Part shown: positions 45,101 to 55,500 of the stretch, one piece after another
Numbering within the stretch: position 1 is the stretch's first letter
Layout of the letters: the number at the start of each line of letters is the position of its first letter
Source: Bursaphelenchus xylophilus
Taxonomy: Eukaryota; Nematoda; Chromadorea; Rhabditida; Aphelenchoididae
Direction of reading: 5' to 3'
DNA length: 64,000 bases
Assembly (NCBI GenBank): GCA_904066235.2
Contig: CAJFCV020000006.1
Span: forward strand, 12,462,001-12,526,000
Notes under the pieces: model-generated
Seen by the model: only the letters and a program-made list of their open reading frames with translations
The model's database searches: none
What the model was told of the DNA's origin: nothing
Program-made: the position numbers and the translations under genes

Positions 45101-45498
45101 AAAAATAAAATTTTTCACTTCAGCGGCGCGATTGGCGCAGCGACATTGCGCTCATTATTTTCCCGACAGACTGGTAAAAATGGGGTTTTTTGGAGATTTT
45201 TTGGATATCTCATATATGGAAATCCATTTTTCTGAAATTTTCAAACCTTAATTTATGACAAACCCCGAAGATTTGGCCAAAAAATTTTTGGAATTTTTTG
45301 ATTTTTTTATTTTTTATTTCTAAAAATTTTTCAAAAATTCATTATCCCGTTACTTGTCCTACCATTGTCGACCGCCACAAAGTTTGTAGAGGGAAATGGC
45401 GGCGCATTCGCGACATCATGGCCAGTATCGAAGCAGCGGCCCTCCCATGTCTCCTGATTCTCCAACAAATATTCGTCCACACACGGCTCCTTGCTCAT
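39116..45498 (-). CDS. sec-24: COPII coat cargo adaptor SEC24
   Basis: Eleven exons join to 784 codons: 45363-45498, 44271-44523, 43708-43903, 42988-43214, 42712-42925, 42147-42317, 41599-41695, 41233-41516, 40443-40665, 39584-39906 and 39116-39346. The zinc finger (NCGQCGGFM...FECRFCG) is preceded by HIRSSMYRIPRSG. The trunk follows with PSEYFGYVDENGYR, RPELCRGTYDL and YVFLIDIS, then the beta-sandwich, helical domain and gelsolin repeat, ending SYSRFLRELHSNIQMM. These match SEC24 from end to end. It binds SEC23 and packages cargo into ER-derived vesicles. The N-terminus before the zinc finger is only about 60 residues, lacking the long Pro/Gln-rich extension of many SEC24s. An in-frame TGA lies just upstream of the ATG at 45496-45498, so no simple longer start exists; an unrecognised upstream exon is still possible. 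Confidence 0.92.
39965..40385. repeat. TTGACCGGTCA-type array (SEC24 intron 9)
   Basis: Units such as AATTTGACCAATCTGACCGG and TTGACCGGTCAATTTGACC between exons 9 and 10 of SEC24. Confidence 0.7.
40697..40844. mobile_element. Family B foldback MITE
   Basis: Complete copy in SEC24 intron 8: TATCAGTCTGTCGGGAAAAT at the left and ATTTCCCCGACAGGCTGATA at the right, inverted, with about 100 bases between. Confidence 0.8.
40970..41041 (+). tRNA. tRNA-Lys(UUU)-like gene, copy 1
   Basis: 72 bases fold as a cloverleaf: acceptor GCCTCCT/AGGTGGC, D-arm GCTC...GAGC, anticodon stem TTGGA/TCCAA with loop CTTTTAA (anticodon TTT), and T-arm AGGGG-TTCGATC-CCCCT. Internal A box (TAGCTCAGCGG) and B box (GGTTCGATCC) are present. 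The fourth acceptor pair is a U-U mismatch. It lies inside SEC24 intron 8 on the strand opposite to SEC24. Confidence 0.85.
41770..42095. repeat. TTGACCGGTCA-type array (SEC24 intron 6)
   Basis: TTGACCGGTCAAGTTCACCAAT and TGACCGGTGAACTTGACCGG repeated in two blocks of about 150 bases that resemble each other (41770-41870 and 41910-41990). Confidence 0.7.
42415..42625. repeat. TTGACCGGTCA-type array (SEC24 intron 5)
   Basis: Units AACTTGACCGGTCAGA and TATGACCGGTCAAATTGGTC between SEC24 exons 5 and 6. Confidence 0.7.
43363..43434 (+). tRNA. tRNA-Lys(UUU)-like gene, copy 2
   Basis: The 72-base sequence is identical to the copy at 40970-41041, including the U-U acceptor mismatch. About 40 upstream bases are also related (GCCTTTCGGA...AATTTG...GAAGTGA), so the pair arose by a local duplication of a slightly longer block. 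It lies in SEC24 intron 3, antisense to SEC24. Confidence 0.85.
44565..44832. repeat. Tandem duplication of about 124 bp in SEC24 intron 1
   Basis: Two consecutive units share TTGTCGTTATAC[TG]GA[AG]TGTTCGC and CCAAGATTTTTTGTCA, followed by CTCTATAGGGCTT and TTAGTCATCTGTTTTAATTTTA. They differ at roughly one base in ten. Confidence 0.8.
45021..45172. mobile_element. Family B foldback MITE
   Basis: Complete copy in SEC24 intron 1: TATCAGTCCGTCGGGAAAAT at the left and ATTATTTTCCCGACAGACTGGTA at the right. Confidence 0.8.
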
Positions 45499-46098
45499 GT
45501 AAATTCAGTGCCAATGCAGAGCGGGGGGATTAGTCGACCGGTCGACGGGATTTGAATTAAAAAGAACGGAGTTTTCATAAAAAGTTTTTATTTCTTTTTT
45601 TTTTGGCAAATTGTATCATACGTAAGCCGTTTTACGAATTATACGCGGAGAGGGAGACTTGACCCAAACCAAATTCATTTGGGTCAAGTCTTCCCCTCAT
45701 GGCAAAAAGGCGCTGGAAGTGCGAAATTTTTCATTATTTCTCCGACAGACCGTTATACATACATAAATCGTTCCCTTCAGACGTTCAACTTAGCGAAAAG
45801 GTCAAAAAATTTTCAAAAAAAAATTGTAATTTTATTTTTACAAACTTTATAACAATATAAGTGGATGGATGTGGGGGGAATTCTTGAGTGGAAATTACCT
45901 GGAATTTCGAATTAAAATGGCCAAAAGAAGACCGGGTGTAAGGCTCTGATCGGGACTAAAACAAGCTACAATTTACAAAAATCGCTGAAAAAGTCACAAT
46001 TTAGTGCCATTTACAGCATAGTACTGATAGAAAATGTTGTTACAAAAGCTGTTCCTAGAGGAAGAAGACATCAGAAATCGAGCATACAATCACGAGAT
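45499..46098. other. SEC24 upstream / HMG-CoA synthase 3' flank
   Basis: SEC24 and HMG-CoA synthase lie head to tail here. A lone family B right end (CATTATTTCTCCGACAGAC) is at about 45733-45752. The rest is A/T-rich with no further exon recognised. Confidence 0.35.
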
Positions 46099-49000
46099 TC
46101 ATTCCGTGCGGTTGTAGAACCGTCGATGGAGATCATCGACTTCGGTGAGGTAGAAAGTGCCCGGGAAAAGTTGGTCCGGCTTCACTGGGGTGGTGCCTTT
46201 TTCGGCTTCTGCGAGGGCTTGACGGCGGGACATTGCCTGGAAAAGAAATTACTTTGCATCAACGAAAAAAGTGTAAAAAGAATTTTAAAAAATCAAAATA
46301 AAGCATACTTCAAAAACTCTTCAAATATTTCAAAAACAGCTATTTTCAAATCCTAGTATCAACAGCACTCTACTTTTTGTAAACCATTCACCTTTTTGCA
46401 CTCGGGGACAATTTATACGATAAAATTATTTTTGCTCAAAAACCCAGAAATACAAAAGAAATTCAATTTAGAACTCGCGCTTACTGGTCGATAAAGACCT
46501 CTTCTCCTCTACTCCACATAGTAGTCATTTGCTTTCCTCATAAACTACGCAAGAACAACAATTTTCCAAAATTCCCCGATCAGTTGCCATGTACAATATA
46601 AAACCCTTCCTCTACCGCTTTATCCTTCCTAGAACTGTCTGTTGAAATATTAATGTGATACATAACAGCCTCTAATTATCGTATGCACATCGCAAATCAT
46701 GTGAATTATTAGAGCCCGCTTTAAAAACCCGAATCTTCCAAATTCGCTCATCAGCTCCCATGTACAATATAAAACAGCTCTTCTACGGCGAGATACCCTC
46801 AGGAATCACTTTTTATCATTTCCTAGCCACAGCCAAGGCCTTATACAACTCAATAATCTACGATATACCCTCATTTTCCCCCAAAAATCGCTGAAACCAT
46901 CTAATTTTCCAAATTCTCCCATCAGCTCCCATGTACAGTATAAAACAGCGCTCCTACGTGGACATACACTCAGGAATCAATTTTTATCACTCTCCACTGA
47001 CAGCCTAGACTCTAGATAACTCAACAATCTACGATATACCCTCATTTTCACCCAAAAATCTCAAAAACCATCCAATTTTCCAAATTCTCCCATCAGCTCC
47101 CATGTACAATATGAAACAGCTCCCTTACCTCAGTATACTCCTCGGGAGTGGTTAATATCCGGTCTTCCAGTCGCTTTACAGCTTCCGTTGCACATTCATA
47201 TATCCTTCTATACATCTCCTTGCCATTATCATGATTTACATTCAGTTTTATTGAGTACATCGCCGCCGCCGAGCCTGATCCATACGAGAAGGCGAGAATT
47301 CGCTGGCCATTCAAACTCTCCGCCGGCGCTGTTCTGGCCAAGAACGCGACCAATTGAGCGTACATTGAGGGTGTGTACATGTTTCCAATTCTTTGGTTGA
47401 AGGTGATATTCGGGGCGACTTTCGAATTGAGCAGTTCCTTCGATGATTTCGCGGCCGTGGACAGGAAATTCTTATCGAAATAGGTCTGATTGGTACTTAG
47501 CTCGCTATAATACGAAATTACACAATATAAAAAACATTTCTACGTCCAAAATTCGCAATTTTTCGACAAACATATGTTACTTTAGGTAAAAAATTGCTAA
47601 AAATCTCAAATAAAAGGTCTTACCCTCTGGCTTTCAGCAATGCGGTGGCCGGTTCTCCCGTTTCTAGGCCTCCAATTGCATCTTGGTAGTAAATTCGGGC
47701 CAAGCCTTTCTGCACGAGCTTATAAAATGGGCAATGCATGATAATCGCGGCGAAATCCTGGGCCTTCGGAGCTAAAATTTCGAAAATTAACTTCCAAAAA
47801 ATCCTCTCCCTCTCTTCAAACCCCAACTCACTAGTTCCATGCAACGTTTCGTGCCGCTCTTTGTACCGTTTGTAGGACTCATCGACCGAGCTGAGATATG
47901 CGACCATGCTCAAGTTTCCGTCCACCAACGGGAACTCGCTGTTAATTCCTTTGCAAGGCTTGTAAAAATCGTAAACATTGGACATGTGGAAGGTTCGAAG
48001 GCCTCGTTCCAGGGCCAATGGGGCGTTTGGTCCAACCAGGAAGGCCATGGCGCCTGCTCCGCCGGTGCATCGGGCCGGACCTGGGGCATACGCCGCGATG
48101 TCGGCGCTCACAACAATGGCGAGGCGGCCTAAAAATATAAAATTTATAAATTTTGCTTACTAAACTTTTCTCACTTGCCAAATTACAGTTTCAAACAATA
48201 CAGCTGGCCCCAAAATTTTTGTCAGACCCCATTTTAGCCTCAAATATAAAGAAAAATTCAAAAAACTCTTAAAAATTATATTACACTAGATATTAACCCA
48301 AAATTCGCCTAAAATTTGATTATTTCTCGTTATACCCCAACTACAGACGCTTCTATTCGCTATCATAATTCTCAAAAAACCTCATACAACTTTCAGAATC
48401 CATCACAAAACCAAAAATAACAAAATTTATATTGCACTAGGTAGTGCTCCAAAAATAGCCACCAAAAATCAAAAAAATTCCAATTAATTCAAAGTTCCAC
48501 TGTCCCAAATGTACCAAAATCCCTACTTCACATTCCACAATACTTTTTAAGCCATCAATATTACTTATTTCCATCCAAATTTATATTACACTAGGTAGTA
48601 CTCCAAAAATAGCCACCAAAAATCCAAAAAACTCCAATTAATTCAAAGTTCACTGTCCAAAATATACCAAAACCCTACTTAACATTCCACAATACTTTTT
48701 AAACCATCAATATTCCTTATTCCCATCAAAATTTTATATTATACTGCCCATCAACCCATCTCCAAAAAAAATCCTCAAATCTCCCTACCATCAGTCTCCC
48801 AGTTCGAATACACCCAGTCCACAGCATGGAAGAGGGCTTGAGTTCCTCCATAGCATCCATTTTTGATGTCCACGCCCTCAATATTGGGGTTGGCGGAGAA
48901 AAGTTCCATCAGACTCGTCTTGACCGACTTGCTCTTGTCGATGGTGGTTTCAGTGCCCACAACTAGGTACCCAACGTTCAACGGGTCCACATTATATCGT

Positions 49001-50343
49001 TCGAGGAGTTTTGCGGTTGCGGTCAGACAAATTGAGTTGATGTCTTCGTTATTGTCGCAATAGCCCATCTGTTTTAGGCCCAGCCCAATCGTGTACTTGC
49101 CTTCCGATTCGCCATTGAACTGAAAAATTACTTAAACAGAATATTGGAATTTTACTTTTATCTTAATTTGACAGCTATTTAGGGTCAAAAAATCAATATT
49201 TAAAATGAAAAAATTAAAAATTTTGCAATTTTGCCTAAAATAACATAAATTTAGGTCAAAAATTGAGAAAAATGGCTATAAAACTTCAAAAGAATTATTT
49301 CAAAGTCTCAAAACAGAAATTACAACTACAGGGTGGGCCACTCGAAACTCCCAACATCTTTTCAGGTATTTCTCCGCCAATAATGCACCAATTTCTATAA
49401 AATTTATATCAAATTGAAGCTGAGACACCCCATTTCTTGTCCACCAAATATGGCCCGTCTAACCTCACGGAGGCGCCAGTAGTGACCTTTTAAATTTTCA
49501 TTCCAAATTTTGGAGCCCGAAATCGGTGAAACTTAGAAAATTTTTGGAATGATTTCCAGTTGAGTTTCTCGGAATTGGAAAGTGTTTGCGCCTTCAACTA
49601 AATAAAACTTTTATAAGCAGCAGAAAAAAAATTATGGCAGTCAACGGAATAGTCAAAAAAAAATTTTCAAGGCGTTGCTTTTGTGTTCTGGGGCAATAGG
49701 CTTAATTATTCGAAATTTTTCAAAATGTTAAAAAAATGATAGAAACTGTCTACATGCATGATTACGTCCATCCCGAAAATGCATAGAAACTTTCCAGGCT
49801 TAGATTGCCCGAGAAAACAGTTTTTGTTCTCATTCGCCCCGATTGGTACCTCGCCTGATTGAAATATGGGTTTAACGCACTTGGTACGGGCGTAAACTTC
49901 AATGTTTTAAAATTTTTTCCGCGAATTTGGCGACTTTTTTATTGCCTGTAATCCAAAGATTTTCCAAGTCCGAGAAACTCAATTGAAAATCATTCCAAAA
50001 AAATTCTAAGTTTCACCGATTTCGGGCTCCAAAATTTGGAATGAAAATGTAAAAGGTCAGTACGGGTGCTTCCGTGAAGTTAGACGGGCCATTTTTGGTG
50101 GACAAGAAATGGGGTGTCTCAGCTTCAATTTGATATAAATTTTATAGAAATTGGTGCATTATTGGCGGAGAAATACCTGAAAAGATGTTGGGAGTTTCGA
50201 GTGGCCCACCCTGTATTTTACAACACGACTCTTCGATCAAAACCTAAATTTACCTTCTCAAAAGCGGTTTGTTCGATGTATCGTCGAGGGAAATAGAACT
50301 CCAATGCTTGAATTCCAACATTCTTGGGGGCAGCGCTGCTCAT
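46099..50343 (-). CDS. hmgs-1: Hydroxymethylglutaryl-CoA synthase, cytosolic
   Basis: Exons 50254-50343, 48789-49119, 47832-48128, 47624-47771, 47129-47504 and 46099-46236 join to 459 codons, the usual size of nematode HMGS. It condenses acetyl-CoA with acetoacetyl-CoA to HMG-CoA in the mevalonate pathway. The catalytic residues are in context: Glu in VGTETTIDKSKSVKT, nucleophile Cys in KNGCYGGTQALF, and His in MHCPFYKLVQK. No mitochondrial presequence precedes MSSAAPKNVGIQALEFYFP, so the protein is probably cytosolic. The C-terminal segment (GTFYLTEVDDLHRRFYNR) is complete. The 60-base intron 47772-47831 is in frame and has no stop, so its retention would add 20 residues just before the catalytic His region. 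Intron 1 hosts an 885-bp foldback element. Introns 2 and 5 are enlarged by tandem duplications. Confidence 0.95.
46566..47127. repeat. Degenerate tandem units of about 172 bp in the last HMGS intron
   Basis: Four units, each containing TCAGCTCCCATGTACAATATAAAACAGCTC, are spaced at 168-173 bases (about 46579, 46750, 46923 and 47094). The last one runs into the exon donor on the minus strand, so each unit is a copy of the intron's own 5' end. Confidence 0.8.
48420..48738. repeat. Tandem duplication of about 155 bp in an HMGS intron
   Basis: Two units start TTATATT[AG]CACTAGGTAGT, continue through CTCCAAAAATAGCCACCAAA and CAATTAATTCAAAGTTC, and end near ACCATCAATATT. A related TTATATTACACTAG block precedes them at about 48281. 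Confidence 0.8.
49329..50213. mobile_element. 885-bp TA-flanked foldback element
   Basis: Lies in HMGS intron 1. It starts CAGGGTGGGCCACTCGAAAC after TA and ends GTTTCGAGTGGCCCACCCTG before TA. The inverted arms are about 260 bases long and only a few per cent diverged. The interior of about 350 bases has no coding capacity. Ends and TA target fit a non-autonomous Tc1/mariner-type element. Confidence 0.85.
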
Positions 50344-52595
50344 TGTATGTTGGGGCCACTGAAACATCGATAATACTGATAAGATTTCTGAGAAAAAATA
50401 AGGAAAATTTTGAAGAAAATTGAGCTTTTTCGAGTTTTTTGTCATGTATAATATAAAACTGAGCGAAATCAGAATTTTTATGTGAAAATAATGATGCACT
50501 CAACAGAATAGCATCCAAGGGTGTATTTTACCATAAATAGCAAAATTGGACAAAAATCCGGTCAAAAATTTATAATTTTATTTTATTTTAGGTATAAAAT
50601 TGAAAACTTTTGCTCGTTCACTAAAATTTAAACCTCAAAACAAAAAAATTCTTGTATTTCTAAGTTCCTCGATCAATTAGCAATCAAAAAACATCTAGAC
50701 CACCCAATTGTCTCATAAAAATTATCTTACACTACCCCCATCACCTTCAATTCCCCTTCAAAACGTAACGAACTCTTTGAAACATCTTGGAACTCAGATC
50801 CTTAAGTACTTCAGACTTCATTCCCGACCCCAGAACACCGAAACGAAGGCGGGGTTTACAGTGAATCAGTCGTCACAACCGAAAACAATGTAAAAACTGC
50901 AGCCGGCCGCGCTCTAAACACACGCAAAACTTTCAGTTGAAGGCGCGCTTGTGATAAAGTTTTTTTCGCGATTCTACGGACCGTTCTCTTTTCGAACTGC
51001 GCGGAAAACAATTATGGGGCTGGGAGCGGGAGTGTAGTGAGTTGTGCCCAAGGGTGTGAGGACTTGACGGTACGTTTGGAGTGTTCTGCGATTCTTATCG
51101 AACATTTTTAAAGGTTTTACAACTTTGAAGCAAAACAAGAGGCTCTTAGCTTGTATTGGAGCCAATTTCCGCCAGCAATTTTGAATAAACATCAAGTTTT
51201 GGGCCGTTTCTTCTATCTCATAGGTAGTGTAATATAAAAATCTTTAGAGTTGCCCAGCAAAACTGCTAATTCAGCGCGTTTATGACCTGTAAACCCTCAA
51301 AAAGCCTTTTAGCGAGTTTTTGACATAAAAACACCGAACTTTTTTGACATAAAACACCGCAACCATCAAATTTCATCTTGATGTAGAGAACAATTGAAAA
51401 CTTGTCAGTCTAAATTAACCTATGACTCATTGCAGGCCAAAAATACCCACATGACACTTTCCTAACCTCTTTCTTCTCCTATAAAAAAATCCCGGCAATC
51501 TGACGTCTTTTTCACACCATACTTTCTATCTGACCTTGCTCTACATTAAAAGAAATCTTTTGTAATTCCAACCAAAAAACCCCATGAAAAGAATTCCTAA
51601 CGCAAAAGAAGCCCTTGATCTTTCCGCTGGACATCCATAATCCCATAAAATTGGAATAAAAGGGAGAAGGGAACGAAAAGAAACATTGTTCTATGCTCAA
51701 ACTATACAAAACTTTTCTATAGTCCTATAAAATCTAAACTAGAGCAATACACCCCTATTATCGGTAAGATCAATGTCCATTCTCGCTGCCAAAACACGGC
51801 AACCTTATCTATCGGTCATAAAATAGTCATAAACACTTAATCTTGTATGTGCTCCATGGTTGATAATCTAAACTTTGAAGAAAAATACAAAATAAAAAAA
51901 CTTACAAGTAGACTACGTGCTCGGCCCGGCTATTCTTGAGGGTTTCATGTCTATTTGGCCAAATTTCACGGAATTTTGGCCAACTTTTATTTTCTTTGGC
52001 ATTCCGTTTCAAATGGTTTGTTTTCTTGGTGGGGCCCAAATTGCGTCGCGATGCAAGCTCAAATGCAAAAAAAGTGGTCCAAAATACATCCTCAAGCCCA
52101 CCTCCATACCATACTCGTTTATTACGTCTATATAAATTACTCTTACCTTACATATTAACAAGATTATCACAATAAAACGGGGAGAAGAGACTAAGATAAT
52201 ATAAATAAGACCACAGCGCGACAAGAACACCGTGAAAGCTACTGGACATATGTTATGAAACACGCGGAACAGCTCAGGGAATATGATTTGATTTGAAGTT
52301 ACACCTAAACCCTAGTTTACACCAAAATACATCAAAATTTCTCCAATTTGGGTCTAAAAAAGGTAAATTTATAAAAAAATTTAGCCAAAAACAAGACCAC
52401 AAGATAAAAACCGTTCTACATTTACAAAATAAGTTATACAATGTTATTAAAACAGTCTGAAACTCTACGCTAACCTACGGACTACATAAATTAATGGGAT
52501 AATATACGTTGAGCAAGTACAATATAAGTGAACTTTTCTCCGGGAACACCTCTTGCAAGCCTCTTGGCTCCCTTTTAATTACACGCTCAGATGGT
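50344..52595. other. Intergenic region between SEC16 and HMG-CoA synthase
   Basis: Holds the HMGS 5' flank and the SEC16 3' flank. TTATATTRTMCATG-type motifs occur at about 50441 and 51228 (inverse). Around 51906-52130 the minus strand has an open stretch ending in a strong donor (CTT|GTAAGTTTTT), which could be an unassigned exon. I find no frame that matches a known family. Confidence 0.3.
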
Positions 52596-55500
52596 TCATT
52601 GGGCTGTCTGTTGAGTTTGCTGTTGATTGGGGTCGGGTTGTTGGAATGGCGAGTCACTGAATGGGCTGGAGTCCTCATTATCGGCTAAAACAATATAAAT
52701 TAATCAAACTTTTGGCAATTTCAATCAAATTATACTCAAAATCCACAAATTGTGGCCCACTTACCGGCTTGTGGAATAAAACCAAAACCATTCATGACTG
52801 GAGCGCCTGTAGGTATCGCCGGGATTAAATTCATTGGAGCTGGAGCCGCGGGAGCTGTAGCAAAGCCGTTGGCAGGGGCGGTATAGCCTCGAGAACCTGA
52901 AAAAACGTTAATAAAGATTGGTAATCTCTGCAAAATCATTTCCTTACATCTTGTCGTGGAAATAATCATTTAGTGACGGACCGGATCCAGTGGAAAAAAA
53001 GTACCATTTTGCATCCGGGAAGCAACAAAAATATGGCAAAATGCTTCCCTCTCCCAGTGAAAAAACCTCGGTTTTAAGAGCGCTTACAAAAAGAGCGCGC
53101 GCTTTTGAAATCGAAGTTTTTCCAATTGTAGAGGGAAGCATTTTGCCACATTTTTGATGCTTCCCGGATGCAAAATGGTAAGTTTTTTGCCACTGGATCA
53201 GGTCGCACATTGCACAAGTTTAATCAAAAAAGGTTACCTCAAAGCCCTAAAAAAAAATCAAAACATATTTTTCCCAGTCCATTTACTCTCTAACACACTC
53301 CATTCAACCTTATTCACCCCAAAAAAACCACTTCAAAAAAACCTTTTTATCTTCACCTACCTTTCGGCAATCTGCTCCTTGCAACAACCGGCTGTGTTGG
53401 CTGTGGGATGCCTCCAAACATCGGATTTGCTACCGACTGTACTTGAGGGGCTGTTGGAGCTACCGTTGGTGCCGGTGCGGCCGCTGGTTGTGGGGTAGGT
53501 TGAGCCACCGGGGCCACTTGAGCCATTGGGATTGAAGGAGGTGGTGGCGGGGCAACTTCTTCCTCAACACCGTCTCCAACATACCTTCCCAGCTTTTCAT
53601 CCCACACTATCGACTTTTTGGAGTCATCGGGGAGGATCATTTCGCTGGTTGAGGGGATGATACTGATCAATTTCGACTTCAGACCTCCAAAAAGTCCGCC
53701 TTTTCCGTCCTTTTTCTGTTCTTTTTGGCGATTTTCTTGGCCATTCTGCTCTTGCGACTGTTGATTTTGTTGATTGAACTGTTGTTGTGGCTGAGCAAAT
53801 TGTTGTTGTTGAAATTGTTGAGGTTGAACACTCTGTTTGGTCTGCTGTTGGGGCTGAATTCCTTGTTTTTGTTGGGGAATCTGCTGATTTCCAATTTGAT
53901 TATTTTCCAAAATTGGCTGTTCAAATCCTTGCGGTTGGATGCCCACTGACTGTTGGGTGTATCCTTGATGATTCGTGGTGGATTGTAGGCCTTGATTCTG
54001 TTGATAATTTCCATAAACATGTCGATTTTCATAGCCATGTTCATGTTGATTTTCCGGGATAGTGGGGGCTTTTTGGGTCGGTGTGGCCGGGGTTTGCTCT
54101 CGATACTGGCTAAATTGGGCTTGATGAGTTAGGCCGAGGCTGTTCATTTGTTTAGCCAGTTCCTGTGCCGCTTGGCTTTGATGGCTCACATAGCTGGCCT
54201 GGCTGTCTTTTCGCTGGGATTCCTGCGATTTTTGGCTGTAAAAGTCTCCGTATCCGTATTGATTTTGATTCTGATGCTCTTGAGTGAATTGACTATATCC
54301 TTGATCCTGTTGCTGATGTTCTTGATGCTGACTTTGAACTTGATTATGAGCTTGTTGATGATAAACTTCTTGTTTCTGAGGCGATTTGGGGGGCACTGGG
54401 GTGGAATTCATGATAGGTCGATGGGGATAGGCTTCTGGGGTGGCATTGTCGGTGCGATGACTAAAACAAGATAAAAAATTAGGCATCAAAATCAAAAATA
54501 CATCAATTCTTAGCTAAAGTAATATCCAAAATTGTTCAAAATCTGTTCTAATATTCAAATCTCCCCTCTCAATCCACCGTAAATTCCAAAATTAGCCTTT
54601 TCACAACCAATTTCCCTATCAAAAAACCTTCAACTCACCTAGAACTTCTCGAAGTTTTACTGTTTTCGGATGCCACCGACGACTCCGAATACGTTCTTGA
54701 AGATGTTTGAGCGGTCGCCCGGCTATCATTGGTCTTTTTGGGTGCCGAAAATGCCGAGTACTGGCTGATCTGACTTAACGCTGAGTCCGGGCGTGGTCTC
54801 ATCACGGGCTGTTGATGGTATTCCACTTGCTGAACTTGATGATGTTCCGGGACCGGCTCGGGGTTGATTTCTGTGACGTCTCCGGTTTTCTGGAGTTCCG
54901 GGGCGGGGGTTTCAGCTGGCAGTTGGTGGTACAATTGCTCTGGGGGAGGCTGGGATTGGGGATTTTGGAGGTAATGCTGGATGTAACACTGCCGCACGGT
55001 GTCAATCCACTGGGTATCCACATCGGATTGGGCTCCAATTACCCTGAAACAGGCAGAATTTACTTCAAAACTCCTAGAAATTATGACAAAAAAGTTCAAA
55101 ACATCCGCACTGTGCGAATCTCACATTGCACTGTGCAGATGTTAAAAACCACTTTTTCGCTATTCAAAACATCTCAAATCGAATCAATAAAAAGCTCAGC
55201 TTATCAGTAACAGTCAAATTCAACTTCAACTCAACAAATTTTTCTCAAAAAAATTTTGCACAGTGCAAAATTTCCACCAACATCCTCTGCACTGTGCAAA
55301 ATCAAAAAATCCCATTTCCTCCAAAAAATTTCTTACTTCAGACTCTCAGCCAGGTCACAGAGATCAGCAACGAAACGTTGATCCAATCCGTACAGATATT
55401 CCCAGACATTCTCTGCAATGGATGTGCAATACGCCGAGACATTTGGGGCTGATCCTCCATAGTCGTTCAACAGCTGTGCGTACTCCAAACGACGCTTCTG

